Assembly (NCBI GenBank): GCA_937951395.1
Contig: CALFBV010000063.1
Location: 1-6,099 of the forward strand
DNA: 6,099 nt
From: an uncultured Rubritalea sp.
GTDB taxonomy: Bacteria; Verrucomicrobiota; Verrucomicrobiia; Verrucomicrobiales; Akkermansiaceae
Reading direction: 5' to 3'
Shown here: one piece after another, positions 1-6,073 of the stretch
Layout of the letters: every line of letters begins with the position of its first letter
Numbering within the stretch: the first letter of the stretch is position 1
The notes under the pieces: generated by a model
Databases searched by the model: none
What the model saw: the letters and a program-made list of their open reading frames with translations, nothing else
What the model was told of the DNA's origin: nothing
Translations under genes and position numbers: made by a program

Positions 1-464
1 TCAAATTCATTGGTGGTGTCTCCGCGGATTCCGATTCTTTCTCTGGCTTGGTCGACGCAGAGGTCTAGGATGAAGAGGATGTCTGGGTTGGGTGCGAAGC
101 TTAGGTTTGTTTCGCGTATTTCTTGTTGATCAAATCCTCGTTGACCTTGGTAAGCCATGGTGGAGAAGTAGTAGCGGTCTAGTATGACGGTTTCGCCTCG
201 TTTTAGTGCAGGGAGGATGAGCACGTCCAGATGGTGTTTTCTGTCTTTGTGGAAGAGGTCTAGCTCTTCTTGAGGAGAAAGCCTGCCGGTGGTGGCGCTG
301 TCACGGAGAATTTTTCCGTAGGGGCCATCCGAGGGTTCGTGGTCGAGAGTGACGGTTTGGCCCGCGCTTTCGAGTGCTTGCTTGAGCATTTTGGCTTGGG
401 TGGATTTGCCTGTGCCATCGATGCCTTCTATGACGATGAATAGTCCTTTGTCTGAGCGTTCCAT
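1..464 (-). CDS. tmk: Thymidylate kinase (dTMP kinase), 3' end outside window
   Basis: Phosphorylates dTMP to dTDP with ATP in the cytoplasm, an essential step of dTTP synthesis. The first 154 residues are visible; the family is usually about 200-230 residues, so roughly a quarter is missing past position 1. Seen directly: P-loop EGIDGTGKSTQ at residues 13-23; an EPSDGPYGKILR segment at 43-54 matching the family's dTMP-site EP motif; LFHKDR at 70-75; the diagnostic DRYYFSTMAYQG at 96-107; PDILFILDL at 127-135 before the LID, where RERIGIRGD (141-149) carries the expected arginines. The start is the ATG at 462-464, which places the P-loop at the usual distance from the N terminus. That ATG follows directly on the TAA of the upstream pta-family gene (465-467), with no gap and no clear ribosome binding site, so translation probably depends on ribosomes finishing pta. 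The reading frame is open to the window edge. Identification is near certain. Confidence 0.95.
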   Translation of the reverse strand, partial: MERSDKGLFIVIEGIDGTGKSTQAKMLKQALESAGQTVTLDHEPSDGPYGKILRDSATTGRLSPQEELDLFHKDRKHHLDVLILPALKRGETVILDRYYFSTMAYQGQRGFDQQEIRETNLSFAPNPDILFILDLCVDQARERIGIRGDTTNEF

Positions 465-1547
465 TTATACTTCGTCTTCTGGGTATAGTTGTCTGTATTT
501 GATAGATTCGCAGGCTACTAGTGCAGCGGTTCCTACTATCATATCCACGCTGGCGGTCATGGGGATCTGTGCGGCATGGCGAGTGAGTCCCATGATGAGT
601 TGTCCATAACAATCTGCTCCTGCCACATGTTGCAGTAGTTTGTAAGCGATGTGTGATGCATCAAGATTTGGGAAAACGAGAACATCAACTGATTGGTGAG
701 CGCGAGTGTCGTTGAGCTTTATTTCAGCAGCAGCGGTATCAAGCGCAACATCTGTCTGAATTTCTCCGTCTATTTCTATTTCTAAATATTCTTTAGCAAT
801 GATGTCTCTGGCGAGGACTGTAGCCGCTTTCATCTTCTGAGCAGATGGGGTGCTCATACTTCCATGAGTAGAGTGGCTTAGCATGGCAATTCTAGGAGGG
901 CGACCGAGTAAGTGGTGCGCGAGCTTCCCGGTCTCGATAGCAATGGATGCCAGATCTGCAACATCTGGCTCAGGGTTCACGCCACAGTCAGCTAAGAGTA
1001 GTAGCCCGTCCTTACCGAAGTTATCTAGGTGAGATGCCTTCATCGCTACAGTTCCGAAGATCTTAGGGACATGAGTGAGGGGCTTGATGAAATTTGTTAA
1101 TGCTCTCGTGATCACTGCGGGGTGAGATTTATTCCCGGAGATAATCCCATCTGCCTGGCCATATTGAACCATCATTGCCGCGAAGTTATGAGGTCTAGAA
1201 ATCAGCTCTTCTGGATCTGAAATTATCTTTCCTTGATATTTTCTGATGGTCTTTAGCCTCTTGCAGAATAATGGAAGGTCAGACGCTGTCTTAGGATCTA
1301 GAATATGGATGAATTTTGTGTCTATCTTATGCTTCAACGCCAAAACCTTGATGCGAGCTTTGTCACCTAGAAGGATGGGCGCGATGGCTTTTTCTTTGAC
1401 TAGGCGAGCCGCGGCCTCTAGCACTCGCTCATCCTCTCCCTCAGTAAATACAATTCGTTTAGGATGTCTTTTTAGAGAATCAAGCAACCGTTTTTTGAGG
1501 CTGATCGATGGCTTGCTGTGCTCGTTAGAGTGAGTTTTATCTGTCAT
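465..1547 (-). CDS. pta: Phosphate acetyl/acyltransferase family protein (Pta-like, atypical active site)
   Basis: A 360-residue stand-alone PTA/PTB-family protein; the classic member interconverts acetyl-CoA and acetyl phosphate in acetate metabolism. Seen: TEGEDERVLEAA at 35-46, ADGIISG at 132-138, DCGVNPEPD at 187-195, MLSHSTHGS at 222-230, DGEIQTDVALD at 260-270 and VFPNLDASHIAYKL at 291-304, all in family order. It lacks the long DRTGG/AAA N-terminal part of E. coli-type Pta and is slightly longer than the usual 325-340 residue short form because of a hydrophilic N terminus of about 16 residues. Oddity: the C-terminal motif that reads SRGCSxxD in Methanosarcina Pta, where Ser309, Arg310 and Asp316 are catalytic, reads PMTASVDM here (329-336), so all three are replaced. 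The motif set (DGEIQTDVALD, NLDASHIAYKL) also resembles the Pta-like domain of MaeB malic enzymes. True Pta activity is therefore uncertain. The ATG at 1545-1547 is the only Met start before the conserved domain, and no Shine-Dalgarno is evident. No acetate kinase gene lies in the window. Confidence 0.82.
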   Translation of the reverse strand: MTDKTHSNEHSKPSISLKKRLLDSLKRHPKRIVFTEGEDERVLEAAARLVKEKAIAPILLGDKARIKVLALKHKIDTKFIHILDPKTASDLPLFCKRLKTIRKYQGKIISDPEELISRPHNFAAMMVQYGQADGIISGNKSHPAVITRALTNFIKPLTHVPKIFGTVAMKASHLDNFGKDGLLLLADCGVNPEPDVADLASIAIETGKLAHHLLGRPPRIAMLSHSTHGSMSTPSAQKMKAATVLARDIIAKEYLEIEIDGEIQTDVALDTAAAEIKLNDTRAHQSVDVLVFPNLDASHIAYKLLQHVAGADCYGQLIMGLTRHAAQIPMTASVDMIVGTAALVACESIKYRQLYPEDEV

Positions 1548-1618
1548 GCTGATAGGATTACTGCGATGTCCTTACCATATGAATAAAGTGCCTAGCTGAG
1601 CAATAGAAATGTGTGTGG

Positions 1619-1667
1619 TTTAGATGAAATTATCTACAAAAGCTCAAATTTTAGATTACTAAGCTTA
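1619..1667. repeat. Cluster of TAGAT half-sites, possible operator
   Basis: TAGAT (1621-1625) and ATCTA (1632-1636) form a perfect 5-bp inverted repeat with a 6-nt spacer. The heptamer TTTAGAT at 1619-1625 recurs as a direct repeat at 1650-1656, 31 nt away, or about three helical turns. TTAG/CTAA (1651-1662) and TAAGCTTA (1660-1667) add further dyad symmetry. The layout would suit a regulator binding between the two divergent genes, but short repeats arise readily by chance in AT-rich DNA, so confidence is low. Confidence 0.25.
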
Positions 1668-1735
1668 AATGCGCACATTATTACACATCTCTTCCTTGCA
1701 AATTGTCAGATTTTCTATTTCACTGCGCCCAACAG

Positions 1736-1741
1736 AGGAGG
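1736..1741 (+). promoter_or_regulatory. Shine-Dalgarno sequence of lysC, unusually far from the start
   Basis: AGGAGG, embedded in AGAGGAGGAA (1734-1743), is a perfect anti-16S match and the only strong ribosome binding site on the sense strand of any gene in the window. It ends 15 nt before the ATG at 1757, longer than the usual 5-9 nt. No ATG, GTG or TTG lies in frame at a better distance downstream, and the aspartokinase N terminus fixes the start at 1757, so either spacing is tolerated or the match is partly fortuitous. Confidence 0.5.
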
Positions 1742-1756
1742 AATTTTCACTTTAAC

Positions 1757-2983
1757 ATGGCACTCATCGTTCAAAAATATGGAGGCACATCAGTAGGATC
1801 GCTTGACCGCATCCGTAATGTCGCTAACCGCATCAAGACTCTTCGTGATGAAGGGAACCAAGTCGTAGCTGTCGTTTCGGCTATGGGAGGAGTCACGGAT
1901 AAGCTTATAGCGATGACTAACGAGCTTACTAGTTCACCGTCCGAACGCGAGATGGACGTACTACTTTCTACTGGCGAGCAGCAATCTATAGCGCTCGTCA
2001 CCATGGCACTTCAGGAAATGGGGGTTGATGCAGTTTCTGTCACAGGAAGACAGGCTGGCATCAAGACCACCGGATCTCACACACGAGGCAAGATAGACTC
2101 TATTGATCCTACCATGATGCAGGGATATCTAGATGAGGGGAAAGTAATCATCTGTGCAGGCTTCCAGGGTCTACGCACTGATGGTATGATCCACACGCTC
2201 GGCAGGGGAGGCTCAGATCTCACAGCCATAGCTGTAGCATCTGCGCTAAAGGCAGATGTCTGCCAGATCCTTACCGATGTAGATGGAGTCTATACTAGTG
2301 ATCCACGCGTGGTGAAAGATGCGCGTAAGCTGCCAGAGATCTCCTATGATGAGATGCTGGAAATGGCATCCTCTGGTACTAAAGTCATGCAGTCCCGATC
2401 AGTAGAATTTGCAAAGAAATATGGAGTAGTCTTCGAGGTCCGCTCCAGCCTCAATAATAATCCAGGAACCATAGTCACAGAAGAACACGATCAAATGGAA
2501 GCAGTAGTCATCAGAGGCGTATCGATAGAGCGCTCACAAGCACGTATTACTATCACCGGTATCCCAGACGAGCCAGGAATGTCAGCGACTATCCTCTGCT
2601 GTCTAGCGGATGCGGAAGTGAATATCGACATGATCATTTCTAACATCGCTCATGATGGTCTAGCGCGTCACTCATTCACCATGCAGAGTAATGACCTGGG
2701 AAGAGCTCAAGCTGCACTCAAGCCAGTCATCGCTAATCTCAGCCCTGATGCAGAACTCTTCACCGAGGCTGGCATCGCTAAGCTATCATGCGTAGGTATC
2801 GGCATGCGTTCCCATGTGGGAGTGGCTGCTAAAATGTTCAAGGCACTAGGTGAAGCAGGTATCAACATCGGCATGATCACTACCTCAGAAATCAAAGTGG
2901 CAGTCACCGTAGAAGAACACCAGATAGAAGATGCAGCGAGAGCAGTGCATGAGGTCTTCGGGCTGGATAAGGCGCCTGAGTAA
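1757..2983 (+). CDS. lysC: Aspartate kinase (aspartokinase) with two C-terminal ACT domains
   Basis: Catalyses ATP-dependent phosphorylation of L-aspartate to 4-phospho-aspartate, the committed step to diaminopimelate, lysine, threonine and methionine. The protein is 408 residues, normal for monofunctional LysC. Seen: N-terminal KYGGTSVGS at 7-15, SAMGGVTD at 41-48, STGEQQS at 71-77, GRGGSDLTA at 149-157 (Leu where many homologues have Thr) and TDVDGVYTSDPR at 173-184 in the amino-acid kinase domain. Tandem ACT domains follow at about 265-335 (including ADAEVNIDMIISNI) and 343-405 (including EAGINIGMITTSEIKVAVTV). ACT domains of this class bind lysine and/or threonine for feedback inhibition; which effector applies cannot be read by eye. 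The start is the ATG at 1757, since MALIVQKYGGTSV is the canonical N terminus; a possible upstream ATG at 1703 adds 18 residues unlike the family and spans the Shine-Dalgarno. It is probably monocistronic: the next gene is convergent, one nucleotide away. Met247 (codon 2495-2497) matches the internal start used for separate beta subunits in some actinobacterial and Bacillus LysC. Confidence 0.96.
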   Translation: MALIVQKYGGTSVGSLDRIRNVANRIKTLRDEGNQVVAVVSAMGGVTDKLIAMTNELTSSPSEREMDVLLSTGEQQSIALVTMALQEMGVDAVSVTGRQAGIKTTGSHTRGKIDSIDPTMMQGYLDEGKVIICAGFQGLRTDGMIHTLGRGGSDLTAIAVASALKADVCQILTDVDGVYTSDPRVVKDARKLPEISYDEMLEMASSGTKVMQSRSVEFAKKYGVVFEVRSSLNNNPGTIVTEEHDQMEAVVIRGVSIERSQARITITGIPDEPGMSATILCCLADAEVNIDMIISNIAHDGLARHSFTMQSNDLGRAQAALKPVIANLSPDAELFTEAGIAKLSCVGIGMRSHVGVAAKMFKALGEAGINIGMITTSEIKVAVTVEEHQIEDAARAVHEVFGLDKAPE

Positions 2984-2984
2984 T

Positions 2985-4448
2985 TTATTCTTCAACTCTA
3001 GATAAACTCGGTAGCCCTTGTTTTAGGAAATTCTCATCCATTTTGTCAGCGATAGCGGCATCTAGGTAGAGTTTTTTGAGCACATCATCTAGCTCGATGG
3101 TGTGGATGCCGTTTTCTGCTGGAGTCTTGAATGCTTCCACGAGCGAAGGTATGTCTGCGATGCCTTTGCCATTCACCTTGGTCACGATCACGCTGGAGAT
3201 TCTTTCGTATCCGAGCGTAGCCTCGGTAGGGATGGTGCGGCTTAGAATGACTAAACGCTTACGCCCTTTTTCGTAATCTTCTGGATGATTACTAGCATCT
3301 AACAACGCAAGTGGTGCGCGGGTCTTCCAGTCCTTACCGAATATTTCTAGATACGAGGTGGTGAGCTCTTGAAAAACGAATCCTCCCTTCACCAAATAGC
3401 GTGGTGCCTTGCCATACATGTGAGAGGGGATGATGCCTTCTGGCTGACGCGTGAGTGTTACTTTCTTGCTGATCGCTTCACCTTTTCTAAGTAGACTTAC
3501 GGTCACTGTCTCACCAGTTTTCTTGCTGCCTCCGATGAGGTGCCCCCAGTAAAGTGGACCGTAGTTCTCAGATTTGTAGTAGCCTTTACGGTCTAGCTTG
3601 TGGTCATCGATAGCGAGTAAAACATCTCCCTGTTCGATGCCTGCATTCTGTGCGGCACTGTTGCGGGTTACGCGCTGGATAAATAGCCCGCCTTGGGTAT
3701 CGCTAAGCTTGAGCCACGCGCGCAAATGCGGATCACTGGTGCGGCTGGTAGTGATGCCTAGTGAGGGGAATCCTTTATATTTACCATCGCGTGCATCATC
3801 GAGAAAGGCACGGATGATTTCTGGTGCGGTGACATCGAGCAGTTGCTCTTCACTACTGTAGCTAGTGAGGAGACCGAGTAGTTTGCCTTCTTTGATTATT
3901 GGAATAGTGAAGCTGTTAGCGGCACTTTGCATGGATGCCTTCACCTCAAACGCGAGGAAAAAATGGCCGTCTACAAATGAGGAAACCACATCTGCTCCAC
4001 GGATCACTCCATTGGTGATAAGTGTCTTGCCATTGTCTTCCACTTGGTAAGCCTGCACGCGGTCATCGAGCTTAGGACTAGGTGAGATTTCTATTGGCGT
4101 CATCTTAGCGATCAGTTCTTGGTGAGCAGGGTCTGTGACGCTGATCAGCGCGAGGTTGGCTTCGTAGTCGATAGTGATAACCTTAGCCGGCATAGAAGTT
4201 TGGCTGTCGACTGTTTCTATCTCTATGAAGGTGGCGTTTGCACCCATTTCGGCAGTAGTGATGATCTGGTTTTTACCCACGAGGACTCCGATGCCGCGTC
4301 TAGTGCGGGTGGGTTTCTTTTCCCATGGCTGCGCGGTATTGTAACCCTGGCTTGTGGAGGATATTCTCAGTAGAGGTAAGTTTTCTTCCGCGCTTAGAAA
4401 GGTGGCGGAGCAGAGCGTGAAGAGGAAAATGGCGATGATTGATTTCAT
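2985..4448 (-). CDS. Exported Deg/HtrA-family pseudoprotease with PDZ domains (catalytic triad lost)
   Basis: A 487-residue paralogue of the protease encoded just upstream, sharing its full domain order. Residues 1-20 form a signal peptide (hydrophobic core IIAIFLFTLCSATFL, likely cleavage FLSA|EE), predicting export to the periplasm or cell surface. A trypsin-like fold spans about 25-220, PDZ1 about 228-335, and a Deg9-type C-terminal PDZ-like domain about 348-470, recognised by GGFVFQELT (355-363) and the RLVILSR...LGYE pattern (398-414). Catalytic residues are gone: aligned with its neighbour, TNAHVV becomes TTAEMG (His85 to Glu67), CDLAIL becomes ANLALI (Asp116 to Asn98), and PGNSGGP becomes AANSFTIP. 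Ser179 remains, but the oxyanion-loop glycines do not and a residue is inserted. The frame is intact, so this is a maintained protein and not a broken gene. It follows its paralogue by 36 nt and is probably co-transcribed. A regulatory, substrate-binding or chaperone role is inferred. The ATG start precedes the signal peptide; no Shine-Dalgarno is visible. Confidence 0.88.
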   Translation of the reverse strand: MKSIIAIFLFTLCSATFLSAEENLPLLRISSTSQGYNTAQPWEKKPTRTRRGIGVLVGKNQIITTAEMGANATFIEIETVDSQTSMPAKVITIDYEANLALISVTDPAHQELIAKMTPIEISPSPKLDDRVQAYQVEDNGKTLITNGVIRGADVVSSFVDGHFFLAFEVKASMQSAANSFTIPIIKEGKLLGLLTSYSSEEQLLDVTAPEIIRAFLDDARDGKYKGFPSLGITTSRTSDPHLRAWLKLSDTQGGLFIQRVTRNSAAQNAGIEQGDVLLAIDDHKLDRKGYYKSENYGPLYWGHLIGGSKKTGETVTVSLLRKGEAISKKVTLTRQPEGIIPSHMYGKAPRYLVKGGFVFQELTTSYLEIFGKDWKTRAPLALLDASNHPEDYEKGRKRLVILSRTIPTEATLGYERISSVIVTKVNGKGIADIPSLVEAFKTPAENGIHTIELDDVLKKLYLDAAIADKMDENFLKQGLPSLSRVEE

Positions 4449-4484
4449 AAATAGATAGTTGTTAGAAATGATTAGGCAGTGAAA

Positions 4485-5981
4485 TTACTTCCCAAGATAA
4501 GAGGCTTTATCGATTCCGTAAGTCTGAAGGATGCGGGCGTTGTGTTTCTTGATGTCATTTGCAGGAAGCACCAGTGGTCTACTAAGGCCGTCACATCTGA
4601 TGACGAAGAACTCTGGCATCGTCTCAGGATTGAGCAGGCTGTGAAGTTGTTTCATGTTTTTGATGTTCACACCGTTGATGGACTCGATGGAATTTCCCGT
4701 GTAGCCAGAGAGGTAAGAGTTTAGAGGGTCATCTAGAACCTTAGTGAGGATGACTATGTCTTGGCGTTCTTTGAAAATGTTTTCTGTGAGATACTTTGCA
4801 AACAGCCTTCTCACTCTTGGGTTTTCGAGCCTAAGTGCGGAGTAGAGATTTCTAGTGAGGGGCTGGAAAACGAGCCCGCCTTGGATAGTATATTCGGGAC
4901 GTTTGCCATATTGTATTTTATAAATGTCTGATGCAGGAAATGGCTTCAGTGTGACCTCCGCAGTTTGTTCTATTCCATCACGGATGAAGGTGAGTTGCAC
5001 GTTATCATCCGCAAATTTTCGCTCCACGATCTCGCTCATATTCACGCGCTCACCATCTATTTCTACGCTGCCTGCGCTGTCCACAGACTTGCCGTCCACT
5101 TTAGTGAGGATGTCTCCTTCCTTGAGGATTCCATCCACCGGGCCATCCTTATAAAATCTAGCCACCAGCACACCTGGGTCATCCTGCTTGAGGTTGTATA
5201 CTTTCCGCATTGCTGGATTAAAAAGTGGGAATCTGGTGATGCCGAGCGTCACGTATTGATCATAAGTTCCGTCTTCTATGTCCTTTAGAAAGCGACTGAT
5301 CACAGGTGTAGGTATGATATAGCCGGTGTTATCTGCAGAGGTGAGACCCTGGAAAGCTACTCCTACTACCTTGCCGTCTTGCAGCACCGGACCACCAGAG
5401 TTTCCGGGGTTGATCGCGGCATCTATCTGCACTACGAGATGTTGATCTGATCTACTGTGAGCGTAGGATCTAAAGTCAATCCGTGACACCACACCGCGAG
5501 TCACCGAAATACGATCGCCACCTACAGGATAACCGATCACGCGAACTTGAGTCTCAAGCTGTGGCACCTTGCCTATTTCTAGATGAGGGAGAGTGCTGAA
5601 GGGGGCGAAGTCGTCCACTTCTAGGATGGCGAGATCGCAATCATGAGCGATGTGGAGCACACGGGCAGGGTGCTTGCGGGCAGAGCCATGCATGGTAACT
5701 AGCACGCGTCTGGCATTAGAAACGACATGTGCATTAGTGAGAAACCTATTCTTACCAATGAGAAAGCCTGTGCCAGTTCCTCCACCAAATTTGCCTGAGT
5801 TCCAAGGGTTGCTGTAGTTAGGCGTCTGAGTAGCTACCTCGATGCGGACTACGGATTTATAGATGTCAGAAGATTTGACAACCTTAGTAGGAGACGGGGC
5901 AGGGGCGGAAGTCTGGGCAGGTGCCGATAGAGCGGTGATCCCTAATAAGGCGCAGATTAAATGAGAGTGAAAAAATTTCAT
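4485..5981 (-). CDS. Exported Deg9-like trypsin-fold serine protease with PDZ domains
   Basis: A 498-residue S1C-type (HtrA/Deg) endopeptidase, probably acting on misfolded or specific proteins outside the cytoplasm. Residues 1-22 look like a signal peptide (ICALLGITALSAPA|Q), followed by a Pro/Ala/Ser-rich linker to about 32. The protease domain (about 38-235) has a complete triad: His85 in LTNAHVVSNA, Asp116 in HDCDLAILEV, and Ser195 in AAINPGNSGGPVL. YPVGGDRISVTRGVVSR (151-167) and GYIIPTPVISRFL (220-232) closely match remembered plant Deg9/Deg2 sequences rather than E. coli DegP. PDZ1 spans about 243-347, with GILKEGDILTKVDG at 284-297. The C-terminal domain (about 362-490) has GGLVFQPLTRNLY (368-380), DIVILTKVL (408-416) and ARILQTYGI (482-490), the hallmark of the Deg9-type second PDZ-like domain. 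The length exceeds DegS and is near DegP/DegQ. It leads a probable two-gene operon with the pseudoprotease 36 nt downstream. The start ATG at 5979-5981 is set by the signal peptide; no Shine-Dalgarno precedes it. Confidence 0.92.
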   Translation of the reverse strand: MKFFHSHLICALLGITALSAPAQTSAPAPSPTKVVKSSDIYKSVVRIEVATQTPNYSNPWNSGKFGGGTGTGFLIGKNRFLTNAHVVSNARRVLVTMHGSARKHPARVLHIAHDCDLAILEVDDFAPFSTLPHLEIGKVPQLETQVRVIGYPVGGDRISVTRGVVSRIDFRSYAHSRSDQHLVVQIDAAINPGNSGGPVLQDGKVVGVAFQGLTSADNTGYIIPTPVISRFLKDIEDGTYDQYVTLGITRFPLFNPAMRKVYNLKQDDPGVLVARFYKDGPVDGILKEGDILTKVDGKSVDSAGSVEIDGERVNMSEIVERKFADDNVQLTFIRDGIEQTAEVTLKPFPASDIYKIQYGKRPEYTIQGGLVFQPLTRNLYSALRLENPRVRRLFAKYLTENIFKERQDIVILTKVLDDPLNSYLSGYTGNSIESINGVNIKNMKQLHSLLNPETMPEFFVIRCDGLSRPLVLPANDIKKHNARILQTYGIDKASYLGK

Positions 5982-6040
5982 ATGACTAAAAATCTAGGAG
6001 GAAATAGTGATCGGGAAAGCTAAAAGACAGAATTTGGGAT
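5982..6040 (-). promoter_or_regulatory. Upstream region of the protease/pseudoprotease pair
   Basis: This 59-nt stretch lies between the terminator of the preceding minus-strand gene and the protease start, so the promoter and leader of the pair should be here or overlap the hairpin. It is AT-rich with no convincing -35/-10 pair. On the transcribed (minus) sense the leader contains TTTCCTCCT (5996-6004), which resembles the anti-Shine-Dalgarno itself, while no AGGAGG-like sequence precedes the ATG. The role is inferred from position. Confidence 0.4.
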
Positions 6041-6073
6041 AAAAAAACGGTGCGACCATAAATGGAAGCACCG
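6041..6073 (-). terminator. Intrinsic (rho-independent) terminator of a gene beyond the right edge
   Basis: Read on the minus strand, CGGTGC (6073-6068) pairs perfectly with GCACCG (6053-6048) and is followed at once by seven T residues (6047-6041). Within the loop, CCA/TGG can pair again across a TT/TC mismatch and a TTTA tetraloop, giving a longer stem. The plus-strand side has no T-run, so it acts on minus-strand transcription, ending a gene outside the window and separating it from the protease pair. Confidence 0.85.

Larger units (their letters stand above)
1548..1756. promoter_or_regulatory. Divergent AT-rich intergenic region between pta and lysC
   Basis: This 209-nt gap must hold the promoters for the minus-strand pta-tmk pair and the plus-strand lysC. 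It is visibly richer in A and T than the flanking genes. I could not find a sigma70-type -35/-10 pair on either strand good enough to name. It contains a TAGAT/ATCTA inverted repeat (1621-1636), a second copy of TTTAGAT at 1650-1656 and a short palindrome TAAGCTTA at 1660-1667. No lysine-riboswitch (L-box) core, T-box or leader-peptide attenuator was recognised in the lysC leader. Regulatory function is inferred from position only. Confidence 0.55.

Noticed and set aside
301..612. Minus-strand 103-codon ORF spanning the pta/tmk junction
   Set aside because: It is out of frame with both genes, which are strongly supported by conserved motifs, and its Arg/His-rich product looks like a frame shadow.
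1703..1756. Eighteen-residue N-terminal extension of lysC from the upstream ATG
   Set aside because: The extra residues resemble no aspartokinase N terminus, and the stretch contains the AGGAGG. The canonical N terminus begins at the ATG at 1757.
1548..1756. Lysine riboswitch or attenuator upstream of lysC
   Set aside because: No L-box core elements, stable terminator/antiterminator hairpins or lysine/threonine-rich leader peptide were found.
1611..1796. Plus-strand 61-codon ORF in the pta/lysC intergenic region
   Set aside because: It runs into lysC in another frame, has no ribosome binding site and its composition looks like translated AT-rich spacer.
3598..4373. Several plus-strand ORFs of 60-90 codons opposite the pseudoprotease gene
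   Set aside because: They lie wholly antisense to a well-supported gene, lack ribosome binding sites and encode low-complexity Ser/Arg-rich shadow peptides.
2985..4448. Calling the second Deg-like gene a pseudogene
   Set aside because: The frame is complete with signal peptide, PDZ and C-terminal domains intact; only active-site residues differ, which fits a functional pseudoenzyme better than decay.
4924..5288. Two overlapping plus-strand ORFs opposite the active protease gene
   Set aside because: Antisense shadows with no recognisable domain, signal peptide or start context.
5997..6042. Plus-strand AGGAGG followed by GTG at 6007, suggesting a gene start
   Set aside because: The frame closes after 11 codons, so it is not a credible gene; the AGGAGG is the complement of the CCTCC in the protease leader.
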